From Luteibacter sp. Sphag1AF (GTDB taxonomy: Bacteria > Pseudomonadota > Gammaproteobacteria > Xanthomonadales > Rhodanobacteraceae): 64,000 nt of DNA. The stretch spans positions 744,001-808,000 of the forward strand of contig NZ_JACHYH010000001.1 in the NCBI RefSeq assembly GCF_014192715.1. The letters run 5' to 3'. The notes beneath the pieces were generated by a model that searched no databases, was not told where the DNA came from, and saw nothing but the letters and a program-made list of their open reading frames with translations. Each line of letters starts with the position of its first letter. Position 1 is the stretch's first letter. The translations under genes were made by a program, and so were the position numbers. Positions 20,482 through 31,754 of the stretch are shown piece by piece.

Positions 20482-21138
20482 ATGGCAAGAGGCGAGCATC
20501 ATCGTATTCACGCGCAGGACCGGACTCAGCGAAACCGCGTCCTCGTCGCCCAGGAGGCAGCCCGCCTCATGAGCGAACATGGCATTCGGGATTTCCACCA
20601 CGCCAAGCTGAAAGCCGCCGAGCGCCTGGGAATCCTCGATGCCCAGGCGCTGCCCCGGAACAACGAAATCGAAGACGCGCTGCGCGAACACCAGCGCCTT
20701 TTCCAGGCCGACAGCCAACCCCACGCCCTGCGCCTGCGGCGCGAGGCAGCCATCGAGGCCATGCGGTTCATGCGTGGCTTTGACGCGCGACTGGTAGGCG
20801 CCGTGCTCGAAGGTACTGCCGACGAACACTCTGCCGTGTGCCTCCACGTATTCAGCGATGACCCGGAAGCGGTCACGCTGTTCCTCCGCGAGCAGGGCAT
20901 TCCCCTGGAAACTCAGTCACGCCGCCTGCGTTGGTCCAACGCCGAGCAGACCGAGCACCCCGTGCTTCTGTTCGGTGCGGACGGCATCCCTTTCGACATC
21001 ACGGTGCTGCCCATTGACGCCATGCGCCAGGCCCCCCTGGATCGCGTCGACGAACGCCCCATGCGCCGCGCCACCATCGCCATGGTGCAATCCCTGCTGA
21101 CGGACGAAGACCTCAACGAATTCAACAAAGCCCGCTGA
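20482..21138 (+). CDS. Uncharacterised protein, possible divergent nucleotidyltransferase fold
   Basis: 218 residues; I do not recognise a named family with confidence. The N-terminal part (about 1-80) is helical and charged. The middle has LVGAVLEGTADEHSAVCLHVFSDD split as an G-T...S-D-D pattern (about 98-125), followed by LFGADGIPFDITVLP (about 160-174). This resembles the order of motifs in minimal nucleotidyltransferases, but key carboxylates are not convincingly placed. No signal peptide or TM helix. It stands alone, about 65 bp after the PBP1A gene, with a ribosome site GGGGG five bases before the ATG. The function is unknown; the fold suggestion is inference. Confidence 0.7.
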   Translation: MARGEHHRIHAQDRTQRNRVLVAQEAARLMSEHGIRDFHHAKLKAAERLGILDAQALPRNNEIEDALREHQRLFQADSQPHALRLRREAAIEAMRFMRGFDARLVGAVLEGTADEHSAVCLHVFSDDPEAVTLFLREQGIPLETQSRRLRWSNAEQTEHPVLLFGADGIPFDITVLPIDAMRQAPLDRVDERPMRRATIAMVQSLLTDEDLNEFNKAR

Positions 21139-21148
21139 CCCACGCAAC

Positions 21149-21171
21149 GCGTGGGAGCAAGCTCGCGATGG
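21149..21171. repeat. REP-like repeat copy 1
   Basis: Contains GTGGGAGCAAGCTCGCGAT. Its 13-mer GCAAGCTCGCGAT (21157-21169) recurs exactly at 55585-55597. Both copies are intergenic, just after genes, as expected for repetitive extragenic palindromes. Only two clear copies are in the window. Confidence 0.5.
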
Positions 21172-21212
21172 GTGCCCGCCGAAACCAGACAAACGCAATC
21201 ATCAAGGAAGGT

Positions 21213-21641
21213 ATGAGCACTCCCCTCACCGCCAACTGCTTCTGCGGCGCCGTCCGCATCGAACTGACCGGCGAACCGGTTGCGCGCGCCAACTGCCATT
21301 GCGGATCGTGCCGGGATTTCTACGGCACCAGCATGTTGTCCGCCACAGCGTGGCCGGAGCAGCAGGTCAACGTCACCGAAGGCGCGACCACGCGCTTCCC
21401 TCACCCCACGAAGCAACTCGCGCAAACCTTCTGCGTGGCATGTGGTGAAACCGTGTTTGGCGAGAACCGGCTGAACATGCGCATCGTGCCGAACAGCCTG
21501 CTGGCCAGAAGCACGGATGGCGTACTGGCGGCCGACATGCAGCCCACCATGCACCTGTATTACCGCAACCGCATCATTGACGTCGTCGATGACCTGCCGA
21601 AGTATCTCGATGGGTGGGACGGCCCATTGCACGAGGGGTGA
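21213..21641 (+). CDS. GFA-family (CENP-V/GFA domain) zinc protein
   Basis: 142 residues from the ATG at 21213, which has AAGGAAGG upstream; a longer frame from 21168 runs through the REP-like sequence. The family cysteines are present: C9 and C11 in NCFCGAVR, C28, C30 and C33 in CHCGSC, and C74 and C77 in CVACGE. The family is named for a glutathione-dependent formaldehyde-activating enzyme, but most members have unproven roles, so a formaldehyde function should not be assumed. Convergent with gltA. Confidence 0.88.
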   Translation: MSTPLTANCFCGAVRIELTGEPVARANCHCGSCRDFYGTSMLSATAWPEQQVNVTEGATTRFPHPTKQLAQTFCVACGETVFGENRLNMRIVPNSLLARSTDGVLAADMQPTMHLYYRNRIIDVVDDLPKYLDGWDGPLHEG

Positions 21642-21671
21642 TGGGCGACAGGAAACCTCAGTTCATGGCGC

Positions 21672-21703
21672 AAAAAAACCCCGCCGGAGCGGGGTTTTTC
21701 TTT
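21672..21703. terminator. Bidirectional terminator between GFA gene and gltA
   Basis: Stem AACCCCGC/GCGGGGTT with a CGGA loop, flanked by seven A on the left and five T on the right, so it can end transcripts from both the GFA gene (+) and gltA (-). Confidence 0.88.
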
Positions 21704-21717
21704 TCTCAGGCAATCAC

Positions 21718-23013
21718 TTAGCGCTTGTCGGCAGCCGTGTAATCGCGGACGTCTGCGCCGGTGTAGATCTGGCGCGGGCGACCGATGCGCGATCCCGGGG
21801 TTTCGTGCTGTTCGATCCAGTGAGCGATCCAGCCGGAGGTGCGGGCGATGGCGAACATCACCGTGAACATCTCGGTCGGGATACCCAGAGCCTTGTAGAT
21901 CAGGCCGGAGTAGAAATCGACGTTCGGGTACAGCTTGCGCTCGACGAAGTACTCGTCCTTCAGCGCGGCTTCTTCCAGCTTCAGCGCGACGTCCAGGAGC
22001 GGATCCTTCACGCCCAGCTCGTTCAGCACCTTGTGGCACATTTCGCGAATGATCTTGGCGCGCGGGTCGAAGTTCTTGTAGACGCGGTGACCAAAGCCCA
22101 TCAGGCGGAAGCTGTCGTTCTTGTCCTTCGCACGCTTGACGGCCGTCTCGACGTTGTCCGGCGAACCAATTTCTTCAAGCTGCTTGAGCACGGCTTCGTT
22201 GGCGCCGCCATGAGCCGGACCCCAAAGTGCCGTGATACCAGCCGCGATGGACGCGTACGGGTTGGCACCAGTGGAACCGACGAGGCGAACCGTCGAGGTC
22301 GATGCGTTCTGTTCGTGGTCGGCGTGCAGGATGAACAGCAGATCCAGCGCCTTGGCAGCCACCGGGTTCAGTTCAAGCGGCTCGCTGGGCACTTCGAACA
22401 TCATGTGCAGGAAGCGCGTGACGTATTCGAGGTTGTTGCGCGGATAGCGCTGCTGACGATCCACCGAGTAACGGTGGATAGCGGCGGCAATCGTCGGCAT
22501 CTTGGCGATGAGGCGGATGGCAGCCAGCTTGCGGTCAGCCGGGTCGTCCACGTTCAGTTCGTCGTGGTAGAACGCCGAAAGCGACGCGATGGAACCGGCC
22601 AGCATGGCCATCGGGTGCGCGTTGCGGTGGAAGCCGTTGAGGAACGAGGTCAGCGACTCCGGGATCATCGTGTGATGCGTGATGTCGTGCTCGAATGCCT
22701 CGAACTGCGTCTTGTTCGGCAGCTCGCCGTTCAGCAGCAGGTAGGAGGTTTCGAGGAAGTTCGACTTCTCGGCCAGCTGCTCGATGGGGTAGCCGCGATA
22801 AAGCAGCACGCCCTTGTCACCGTCGATGTAGGTGATGGCACTCTTGGTGCTGGCGGTGCTTCCGTAGCCCGGGTCATACGTAAAGTGACCCGTGTCCTTG
22901 TAAAGGGTGCCGATATCTACACACGCAGGACCCAGCGTTCCGCTGATGAGCGGCAATTCGCTCTGGGTCGCGTTGGATTCATCAACCAATTTGACGGTTT
23001 TGGCGTCGGACAC
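21718..23013 (-). CDS. gltA: Citrate synthase, type II
   Basis: 431 residues, the size of the hexameric, NADH-sensitive gammaproteobacterial enzyme. It condenses oxaloacetate and acetyl-CoA at entry to the TCA cycle. Active-site segments are [10 protein letters not shown] (first histidine), GPAHGGANE (second histidine) and [13 protein letters not shown] (aspartate). The N-terminal beta-domain with [11 protein letters not shown] is present. Monocistronic by appearance, with a terminator on each side. Confidence 0.97.
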   Translation of the reverse strand: MSDAKTVKLVDESNATQSELPLISGTLGPACVDIGTLYKDTGHFTYDPGYGSTASTKSAITYIDGDKGVLLYRGYPIEQLAEKSNFLETSYLLLNGELPNKTQFEAFEHDITHHTMIPESLTSFLNGFHRNAHPMAMLAGSIASLSAFYHDELNVDDPADRKLAAIRLIAKMPTIAAAIHRYSVDRQQRYPRNNLEYVTRFLHMMFEVPSEPLELNPVAAKALDLLFILHADHEQNASTSTVRLVGSTGANPYASIAAGITALWGPAHGGANEAVLKQLEEIGSPDNVETAVKRAKDKNDSFRLMGFGHRVYKNFDPRAKIIREMCHKVLNELGVKDPLLDVALKLEEAALKDEYFVERKLYPNVDFYSGLIYKALGIPTEMFTVMFAIARTSGWIAHWIEQHETPGSRIGRPRQIYTGADVRDYTAADKR

Positions 23014-23188
23014 GGCGAGCTCCTTCAGTCTGCGCCGGACCCTGGGGTAGAGGCTCCGGCCATTGCGATTTAGGGAAAAACGTCGCCCGGGGAGAGGCGG
23101 CGTACCGGCCGCCCTGGCGACCGAATCTGCCCATTATCGCACACCGTGGAATCAAACGACCGTTAGATATAAGTCGATTCTCAGACGC

Positions 23189-23223
23189 AAAAAAACACGG
23201 GGCGAGCATGGCTCGCCCCGTGT
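23189..23223 (-). terminator. Terminator of rpmE2
   Basis: A 13-bp perfect stem, ACACGGGGCGAGC (23195-23207) with GCTCGCCCCGTGT (23211-23223), and a three-base loop. On the minus strand it is followed by a T run. It lies between rpmE2 and gltA. Confidence 0.88.
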
Positions 23224-23264
23224 TGTCATCCTTGCACGCACCCCGCAGGCGCGCGGGATGGGTA

Positions 23265-23513
23265 TCAGGCTTTCTTGGCGTAGCGCTGACGGAACTTGTC
23301 GACGCGACCGCCGACGTCCAGCGTCTTCTGCTTACCGGTATAGAACGGGTGCGAGTGGCTGGTGATATCCAGCTTGATCACCGGATATTCGTTGCCGTCC
23401 GTCCACTCGACGGTTTCCTTGCTCGACATCGTCGAACGGGTGAGGAAACTGAAATCGGAGGACAGGTCCTGAAAGACCACCGGCAGGTACTTCGGATGAA
23501 TGTTTTCTTTCAT
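23265..23513 (-). CDS. rpmE2: 50S ribosomal protein L31 type B (zinc-independent)
   Basis: 82 residues; the sequence contains no cysteine, so it is the C-minus (type B) form that does not need zinc. Motifs [20 protein letters not shown] and the basic end [13 protein letters not shown] are characteristic. Type B copies often replace the zinc-binding L31 under zinc limitation when both exist; whether a type A copy exists elsewhere in this genome cannot be seen. Confidence 0.95.
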   Translation of the reverse strand: MKENIHPKYLPVVFQDLSSDFSFLTRSTMSSKETVEWTDGNEYPVIKLDITSHSHPFYTGKQKTLDVGGRVDKFRQRYAKKA

Positions 23514-23587
23514 GTCAGACTCTGAGAAAGGCGGGGTGAAAAGAGCGGCATTGTAGCCCGCCTGCCCACCCTCTGCAACATAAGGGG

Positions 23588-24523
23588 TCAGGCCGGAACG
23601 CCAAGGGCCTGGGCGATCAGCTCGCCGAAGCGGGCCTGATCCACGTCAAGCACAATCCGGGCGTTCGGCTTGCCACCCAGCCGGCCGTGCCAGTCCACGA
23701 CGGTGGCGCCGCGGGTGAGACGGCCATCCAGCTCGATGGCGACATGGCGGGTTTCGGCACGAGTCACGATGGACGGGTCGACGGCAACGGCCATCGCCAG
23801 GGCATCGGCCGCAATGAAACCTGCACGCTCGTGCTCTGCGTTGAAAAGGCGCGCCGTGCCAAAAATGGCATGGAAGAAGGTAGCGCGCTCGTCGCCGTGA
23901 GCGGACCAGGACTCATACACCTCGTCCGGGAAGGCGTGGCGAACCGTCGCCTCCCAATCCACCAGGTCAAACATCGGGAAGGCCTCGAACACCACGTGCG
24001 CGGCTTCCGGATCGAACCCGATGTTGAATTCGGCGGGAATCTTGCCCGTGTTGCCGTGACCGGTCACCGCGCCACCCATGATGACCAGGCGCTTCACGCG
24101 CGACGGCAGCGACGGGTCGAGGCGAACGGCAAGCGCCAGGTTCGTGAGCGGACCCAGCGCCACCAAGGTGAGTTCGCCCGGCTTCTCGTGGGTCATGCGT
24201 ATCAGCGCCAGCGCGGCGTGCTCTGCACTCGCCTGCGGGCGCGGCTCGGGATAACCCACGTCGCCAAAGCCATCGGTGCCATGCACGAAGGCGGCATCTT
24301 CTTCCGGAGCGCGCACCAGGGGCGACGGGCAGCCCGGGTGTACGGGCGTTGCCACATTCAGCAGCTCCACCAGCTTGCGCGCATTGCGTACCGTATGTTC
24401 CAGGCCAACATTGCCCGCAGCCACGGTAAGCGCGGCAACGTCCGCATGGGCGTGTGCCATGAGGATGGCAAGGGCGTCATCCACGCCGGGATCGGTGTCG
24501 ATAAGCAGCAAGGGTCGGGTCAT
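23588..24523 (-). CDS. Nucleoside hydrolase (IUNH family)
   Basis: 311 residues from the ATG at 24523 ([16 protein letters not shown]). A longer in-frame stretch to 24649 overlaps the glnE end and is Arg-rich, so it is rejected. The calcium-binding N-terminal motif is D9-T-D11-P-G-V-D15-D16, and the family pattern continues with [14 protein letters not shown]. It hydrolyses the N-glycosidic bond of ribonucleosides for salvage. Base preference cannot be fixed from sequence. It lies 49 bp after glnE on the same strand and may be cotranscribed. Confidence 0.93.
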   Translation of the reverse strand: MTRPLLLIDTDPGVDDALAILMAHAHADVAALTVAAGNVGLEHTVRNARKLVELLNVATPVHPGCPSPLVRAPEEDAAFVHGTDGFGDVGYPEPRPQASAEHAALALIRMTHEKPGELTLVALGPLTNLALAVRLDPSLPSRVKRLVIMGGAVTGHGNTGKIPAEFNIGFDPEAAHVVFEAFPMFDLVDWEATVRHAFPDEVYESWSAHGDERATFFHAIFGTARLFNAEHERAGFIAADALAMAVAVDPSIVTRAETRHVAIELDGRLTRGATVVDWHGRLGGKPNARIVLDVDQARFGELIAQALGVPA

Positions 24524-24572
24524 GGCCACATCAATTCTGATCGGCCGCACAGCATACGCCCGGCTGCGACGT

Positions 24573-27449
24573 TCAGACAGTCTCCGGGGCCGCCCGGAAC
24601 GAAAAGCCGAGATCCAGGACCACCTTCTCCACCCCGGCGCACAGGGCATCCAGCGCCGGCGTCCGCTCTGCCACGCGCGAGCGCAGGTCCAGCGTGCAGG
24701 TCAGGGCCACCTGCAGGAGGTCCGCATGCGCAACATGCAGGGTGTCGGCCTGCTCCACCGTCAGCAGGCCGACGTCGCGCAACGCGTCGATGAGGCTCGC
24801 GTTCGCCGTGGTATCCAGCAGCGCGGGAAAACGCGCCGCGTGCGCCAGCACCATGCCCTGCAAGACGAATTCGATATCGAGCAGGCCGCCGTGGCCCTGC
24901 TTGAGGTCCAGGTGCGTGGCATCGGAGCGGTCGCGCTCCTGGCGCCAGCGTGCACGCATGCTGCCCACCTCGGCGTAGACACGTGCCGGATCGCGCTCGG
25001 CGCCCAGCACCTCGCGGCGCACCTTGCCCAGCGCATCACCGAGCCGGGCATCTCCCGCGACCAGACGTGCGCGCAGCAAGGCCTGATGCTCCCAGGTCCA
25101 CGCGCGGCTGCGCTGGTATGCGTCGAAGGCATCCAGGCTTGCCACGAGCAACCCCTTGGAGCCATCCGGCCGCAGACGCGTGTCCACTTCATACAGACGG
25201 CCCGCGTGCGTCGGCGCACTGAGCCAGTGCATCACACGCTGGGCCAGCCGCTGATACCAGCGATTGCCGTCCACCGGACGCGCGCCATCGCTCATCACCG
25301 ACGAGCGCGTGCCGTCGTAAACGAATACCAGGTCCAGATCGGAAGCGAAACCCAGCTCTTCGCCGCCCAGGCTGCCATAACCGAGCACCGCAAAGCCGGT
25401 ACCGGCGCCGGGCAGGCGTCCGTGCTGTGCCGTCAGCTCACGCGTGGCCAGCCCCACCACCGCTGCGACCACGGCTTCAGCCAGGCCAGCCAGACGGCGC
25501 GCCGTCGTCGTGGCATCTGCGCGGCCATCGTTGAACGCGAGACCAAGACGGAAAGCGATGCTGGAACGGAATTCATTGATGCGCTCCAGTTCGCGCTCCG
25601 CATCGCGCTCGTCCAGCGCGCCAAGCACGCGCACGATTTCAGCCGAGATATCTGCGCGACGCAGCGGAATCTGATCAATGCGCGGATCAAGTACATCATC
25701 CAGCAGAAGCGGCTGCGCAATGACGCGTTCCGCGAGGAAGGCACTGTCTGCAAACACTGCCGCGAGACGGCGCCGCGCATTGGGCTGCTCATCCAGAAGC
25801 GCGAGATACGACGAGCGTCGCGCCACAGCCTGCACCAGGCGCACCAGACGCAACAGCGAAGGCACAGGTGCCACACTGCCACGGGCAGCAGCGATCAGTT
25901 GCGGCACAAGCCGCTCAAGACGCTCGCCCGAACGCGCAGACATCGCGCGCACCGAACTGGCGCGGGGCAACTTGCGCAAGACATCAGCGACCTCTTCACC
26001 GGGCACGAATCCCGACGCCTCCATCGTGCCTGCCGACAACGATTCATCATGCGCCGCGGCCCAGAGCTCCACGTCGGCCGCAGGCGCGCCAGTGGCGTTG
26101 CCACCCTGCGGCATGAGCACGGCAGCGAACTCCTCCGACACCGCATCACGATGACGCGCAAGTTCGGCCTCCAGCGGCTTCCAGCCGTCGTAGCCCAGAC
26201 CCAGCGCAATGCGCTCGCGACTCAGCTCATCATCGGGAATGTCGTGCGTCTGCGCGTCGCGCAGCATCTGCACACGATTCTCCAGACGACGCAGGAACAG
26301 ATACGCCTCGCGCAGCAACTTTGCGCGCGACGCAGGAATGTGACCGCGCGCCTCACAAACCTGCAACGCAGGCAACAGGCCGCGCACGCGCAACGCCGGA
26401 TCACGTCCACCGCGAATCATCTGCGTCAGCTGCACAATGAATTCGATCTCGCGAATGCCGCCAGGGCCCAGCTTGAGATTCCCCGCCAGATCCTTGCGCG
26501 CCACCTCGGCGTCGATCAGCGACTTCATCTCGCGCAGTCCGGCGAATGCGGTGTAATCGAGATAACGGCGATACACGAATGGCCGGAGCATGTCCTGCAA
26601 CTCGCGGCCTGCTGTGCGATCACCGGCGACAGGCCGTGCCTTGATCCACGCATAACGTTCCCAGTCGCGGCCTTCGCGCTGGTAGTACTGCTCCATCGCA
26701 GCAAACGGAAGCGCCAGGCGCCCCGCGTTGCCAAACGGACGAAGGCGCAGGTCCACGCGCGCACAGATGCCTTCGGCGGTGGTTTCCGCCAGCAGGCGCA
26801 CAAGCTGCCGCGCTTCGCGAATGAAGTACTCGCCGTTGTCGAGAGAACGCGGGCCATCGCTCTGGCCGCCCGAGCCGTACGCCAGCACAAGGTCGATGTC
26901 GGAAGAGAAATTCAGTTCGTTTCCGCCGAGCTTGCCAAAGCCCAGCACCACCATGCGCTGCTCCACGCCTTCGGGGCTGCGCGCCTTGCCGTAACGCTCG
27001 GCCATCGCGTGTTGCGACCAGCGCAGCGCCATCTCCAGCAAGGCCTCGTACAGCGCGCTGGTGGAAGCAAGCGTTTCACCCACGTTGTCCAGATCGTTGA
27101 CGTCGCGGAATACCAGCCTCAGCGCCTCGGCATGACGGAAGCGGCGCAGCGTGGCCATGCATTCGGCTTCATCCGAAGACAGCGCCAGCGTGGCACTTCG
27201 CGTGCCCGCATCACCTGCGGTGCGCAATCGCTCCAGACCATCGGGTGCCAACAACTTCGGCTGACGACGGAGTACGTCGAATGCGAAATCGCTGGCCAGC
27301 AACGTGCGTCGTATGCGCTCGGCCACGCCCGCATCATCGTGAAGAGGAACGCGGGCAGCACGGCAGGCAGCCATCACGTCGGCATAACGACTGTCGATGA
27401 GGGCGCGCAACTCCTCGCTCTCTCGACGCTGGGCAGGGGCGGTATTCAT
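24573..27449 (-). CDS. glnE: Bifunctional glutamine synthetase adenylyltransferase/adenylyl-removing enzyme
   Basis: 958 residues from the ATG at 27449 (MNTAPAQRR); frame continues upstream without conserved sequence. It has two nucleotidyltransferase domains, as expected: the N-terminal deadenylylating one with GGNELNFSSDIDLVLAY and the C-terminal adenylylating one with GGEELGFASDLDLVFVY. It modifies glutamine synthetase in response to PII and glutamine. Divergent from the LTA-synthase-like gene. Confidence 0.96.
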   Translation of the reverse strand: MNTAPAQRRESEELRALIDSRYADVMAACRAARVPLHDDAGVAERIRRTLLASDFAFDVLRRQPKLLAPDGLERLRTAGDAGTRSATLALSSDEAECMATLRRFRHAEALRLVFRDVNDLDNVGETLASTSALYEALLEMALRWSQHAMAERYGKARSPEGVEQRMVVLGFGKLGGNELNFSSDIDLVLAYGSGGQSDGPRSLDNGEYFIREARQLVRLLAETTAEGICARVDLRLRPFGNAGRLALPFAAMEQYYQREGRDWERYAWIKARPVAGDRTAGRELQDMLRPFVYRRYLDYTAFAGLREMKSLIDAEVARKDLAGNLKLGPGGIREIEFIVQLTQMIRGGRDPALRVRGLLPALQVCEARGHIPASRAKLLREAYLFLRRLENRVQMLRDAQTHDIPDDELSRERIALGLGYDGWKPLEAELARHRDAVSEEFAAVLMPQGGNATGAPAADVELWAAAHDESLSAGTMEASGFVPGEEVADVLRKLPRASSVRAMSARSGERLERLVPQLIAAARGSVAPVPSLLRLVRLVQAVARRSSYLALLDEQPNARRRLAAVFADSAFLAERVIAQPLLLDDVLDPRIDQIPLRRADISAEIVRVLGALDERDAERELERINEFRSSIAFRLGLAFNDGRADATTTARRLAGLAEAVVAAVVGLATRELTAQHGRLPGAGTGFAVLGYGSLGGEELGFASDLDLVFVYDGTRSSVMSDGARPVDGNRWYQRLAQRVMHWLSAPTHAGRLYEVDTRLRPDGSKGLLVASLDAFDAYQRSRAWTWEHQALLRARLVAGDARLGDALGKVRREVLGAERDPARVYAEVGSMRARWRQERDRSDATHLDLKQGHGGLLDIEFVLQGMVLAHAARFPALLDTTANASLIDALRDVGLLTVEQADTLHVAHADLLQVALTCTLDLRSRVAERTPALDALCAGVEKVVLDLGFSFRAAPETV

Positions 27450-27587
27450 GAAGACGCCATTGTGCCGGAGTCGTGCGGGAATGGGGGATGGCCGGGCGGT
27501 CATCTCAACGTCACCTGACAACCGGTTCATGTCAGCTGCGTTACATTCTGGAGTTCATCGCATATCAGCCGCGAGAGTTGGGATCTT

Positions 27588-29483
27588 ATGGCTTACGAAT
27601 CAAAGACCTGGGCCGACCTTGGCCGGCGCGTGGCACTGCCGCTGCTGCTGGCTGTCGCGTTCGTTCTGTATACCGGCTTCCTGGATGGCAATCCGGGCGT
27701 GGCGGCTGATCGCTGGAGCGACCGTCCGGGCCACCTGATTGCCAACGCCCTGCCTGGCCTGATGCTGGCCTCGCTGCTGCTGGTGCTCACCCGTCGCGCG
27801 ATCCTGTCCTTCGGACTGGCATTTTTCGCACAGGGCGTCGTGCTGGCGGTCAGCGCCATCAAGATGAAGAACCTCGGCAGTCCGCTGATGCCGGCCGACT
27901 TCCGCATGGTCGGCCAGTTCAAGAACGGCGGCTTCGCGCTTCTGGCTGGCTACCTGCCGCACCAGGTCACACCGTATCTGCTGATGGCCGCCGGCATTGC
28001 CATCGTGGTGTTGCTCGCCCGCTTCGAGCCGCCGCTGTTCGCGCGTCGTACCCAGGGGCGCCGACTGGTTCCCGCTGTCGCACTCATCGGCCTCATTGGC
28101 ACGCTGCTCGCCGGCGTTCCTGCGTGGTCCAGGATGTATGACCATAATCGCCTGGGCATGGAGCCGTGGTCTGCCGCTGCCAACGCTGGCCACAACGGCG
28201 TGGTGACCACCCTCATGCAGTTCCGCCTGCAAAATACCGGCAAGAAGCCGAAGGCCGATCCCGCCGCCGCCATGCAGTTCCTGGGCGATGCCGACGAAAT
28301 GCTGCGCAACCATATGCAGCAGGCCGCCACCAACACGCGACAGACACCAGACATCGTCATCATTCAAAGCGAGTCGTTCTTCGATCCGTCGATCATTCGT
28401 GGATACGAGCACGAAGACTTCGCTCCCAACCTGCATCGCCTGGCCGCCGAGTCCAGTCACGGCTCCCTGCACGTTCCCACGTTCGGCGGCGGCACCATCC
28501 GCACGGAATTTGAAGTGCTGACCGGATTGTCGCTGCGCTACTTCGCGGACATGCAGTTCCCGTATCTGCAGATGCACAACAAGGTCGTGCCCGGCATGGT
28601 GCGCGCGCTGCGCTCGCACGGCTATGAAACCGTAGCGGTGCACGGCAACGATGCGGGTTTCTGGAATCGCACATCCGCATTCAAGTCGATCGGCTTCGAC
28701 CGCTTCGTTTCGCTTCCCGACTTCCCGAAAGACTATAAGAAAGACGGCGAATACATGGCCGACAGCGCCATGACCGACGAGATCATGGCTCAGCTCCCCG
28801 ATGCCGGTGAGCCGCGCCTCGTCTTCGCCATCAGCATGGAAGCGCATGGTCCTTACGACAAGACCATCAACATCGACGCCAACGAACGCGATGCCATTCC
28901 GGTGCCCGCAGGCATCGACGGCAGTGCGAAGCTGCAGCTGCAAAACTACATCTATCACATGCGTCATGCCGACGCAGAACTGGGTCGCCTTGCCGATCTG
29001 CTGAAGAAGCGCGAGCGCCCGACCCTGCTGCTTTTCTACGGCGATCACCTGCCGGCGCTCGTGGATACCTACAACAAGGCTGGCTTCGCCAACGGCGAAG
29101 GCATGCTCACGCAGACGGTGCCCTGGATCCTCTACGACGCCCACGGCGACGGCCCGGCACCCGAGCGCCAGGATCTCGCCGCATGGATGCTTCCCGGCTT
29201 CGTGCTTGAGCGCGCAGGTGTGCACGATGACGCCTACTTCGCACTGACCCAGGTTCTCGCCCCGCAACTGGCCGCACTCACCCGCGCGCCGGATGCGCCG
29301 GAAGCAAACGAAGACTCCGTGCAGAAAACCACCGACACGGCGATGAGCAACGTGGCCCTGCTCCGATTCAAGAATCACCTCGACCCGCTGCTGGCTCAGT
29401 TCGCACTCCCGGACACCGGCTCACTGGCCACGCAGCACGAAGAAGAGCCGAACCATCCGGTTGCGGCTGGCGCGCACCAGTAA
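27588..29483 (+). CDS. LTA synthase family sulfatase (phosphoglycerol transferase-like)
   Basis: 631 residues: five TM helices (within about 13-185) and an extracytoplasmic sulfatase/alkaline-phosphatase-fold domain (about 245-560). The metal and nucleophile residues of the LtaS family are present: E262 in IQSESFFDP, the nucleophilic T303 in GGGTIRTEFE, and D486-H487 in YGDHLP. In a Gram-negative the likely product is a phosphoglycerol- or phosphoethanolamine-modified glycan (OpgB-like) rather than lipoteichoic acid; this is inference from family and cell type. It stands alone, between glnE (divergent) and the groEL terminator. Confidence 0.88.
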   Translation: MAYESKTWADLGRRVALPLLLAVAFVLYTGFLDGNPGVAADRWSDRPGHLIANALPGLMLASLLLVLTRRAILSFGLAFFAQGVVLAVSAIKMKNLGSPLMPADFRMVGQFKNGGFALLAGYLPHQVTPYLLMAAGIAIVVLLARFEPPLFARRTQGRRLVPAVALIGLIGTLLAGVPAWSRMYDHNRLGMEPWSAAANAGHNGVVTTLMQFRLQNTGKKPKADPAAAMQFLGDADEMLRNHMQQAATNTRQTPDIVIIQSESFFDPSIIRGYEHEDFAPNLHRLAAESSHGSLHVPTFGGGTIRTEFEVLTGLSLRYFADMQFPYLQMHNKVVPGMVRALRSHGYETVAVHGNDAGFWNRTSAFKSIGFDRFVSLPDFPKDYKKDGEYMADSAMTDEIMAQLPDAGEPRLVFAISMEAHGPYDKTINIDANERDAIPVPAGIDGSAKLQLQNYIYHMRHADAELGRLADLLKKRERPTLLLFYGDHLPALVDTYNKAGFANGEGMLTQTVPWILYDAHGDGPAPERQDLAAWMLPGFVLERAGVHDDAYFALTQVLAPQLAALTRAPDAPEANEDSVQKTTDTAMSNVALLRFKNHLDPLLAQFALPDTGSLATQHEEEPNHPVAAGAHQ

Positions 29484-29626
29484 CAACGGCAAAGGCTGGG
29501 CGGCGCATCGCTCCCAGCCTGTGTTCGGCTCGCTCGCGGAAGATCAACCCGGCCATGACGCGATCTGCGTCTTGCCTGAAGTGCGTGCCGCGACCGGGCG
29601 CGAAAGATCCCGCTTTTCCCAGGACA

Positions 29627-29655
29627 CAAAAAAAGGCCCCGCCGAAGCGGGGCCC
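29627..29655 (-). terminator. Terminator of groESL
   Basis: Stem GGCCCCGC (29635-29642) with GCGGGGCC (29647-29654) and a CGAA tetraloop; the minus-strand reading continues into a seven-T run. It lies 30 bp past the groEL stop. Confidence 0.88.
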
Positions 29656-29684
29656 TCTCAGAACAGCGAAGCTGTAAAGACTTC

Positions 29685-31367
<1,683 letters not shown>

Positions 31368-31385
31368 TTACGCGGCGAGCGATGC

Positions 31386-31679
31386 TCAGCCTTCGATAAC
31401 CGCCACGATGTCGTCTTCCTTCATGAAGACCAGATCTTCGCCGTCGATCTTGATTTCCTGGCCGGCGTACTTGCCGAACAGGACGATGTCGCCTTCCTTC
31501 AAAGCCATCGGACGGGTCTTGCCGTCGGTCAGGATGAGGCCGGTGCCTGCGGCGATGACCTTGCCACGGGTGGGCTTCTCGGTGGCGCTATCCGGGATGA
31601 CGATGCCACCGGCGGAAACACGCTCTTCTTCCAGACGCTTGACGATGACGCGATCGTGCAGCGGGCGCAGTTTGCTCAT
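31386..31679 (-). CDS. groS: Co-chaperonin GroES
   Basis: 97 residues from the ATG at 31679 ([19 protein letters not shown]). The mobile loop ([18 protein letters not shown]) and the family end [10 protein letters not shown] are seen. First gene of the chaperonin operon, with a CIRCE operator 48 bp upstream of the start codon. Confidence 0.98.
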   Translation of the reverse strand: MSKLRPLHDRVIVKRLEEERVSAGGIVIPDSATEKPTRGKVIAAGTGLILTDGKTRPMALKEGDIVLFGKYAGQEIKIDGEDLVFMKEDDIVAVIEG

Positions 31680-31726
31680 GACTATTTCACCATGTGGTTG
31701 ATGTAAAAAGAAAAATATCCACCCTG

Positions 31727-31753
31727 TTAGCACTTGGCCAGGGTGAGTGCCAG
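31727..31753. promoter_or_regulatory. CIRCE operator (HrcA binding site) upstream of groES
   Basis: TTAGCACTT-N9-GAGTGCCAG. Against the consensus TTAGCACTC-N9-GAGTGCTAA this is 8/9 in the left arm and 7/9 in the right, with the exact 9-bp spacer. Position, spacing and the downstream genes all fit HrcA repression of groESL. Confidence 0.88.
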
Positions 31754-31754
31754 A

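Noticed and set aside
24276..27518. A 1,080-codon open frame on the plus strand opposite glnE
   Set aside because: It is the antisense shadow of glnE in high-GC DNA. The protein is Arg/His/Gln-rich with no recognisable domain, whereas glnE has both catalytic domains.
27600..29378. A 592-codon open frame on the minus strand opposite the LTA-synthase-like gene
   Set aside because: Shadow frame. The plus-strand gene has a full catalytic set and TM helices; the antisense product does not resemble any family.
29493..29520. Hairpin AGGCTGGG/CCCAGCCT after the LTA-synthase-like gene as a terminator
   Set aside because: The loop is 12 bases and no T run follows, so it is not called.
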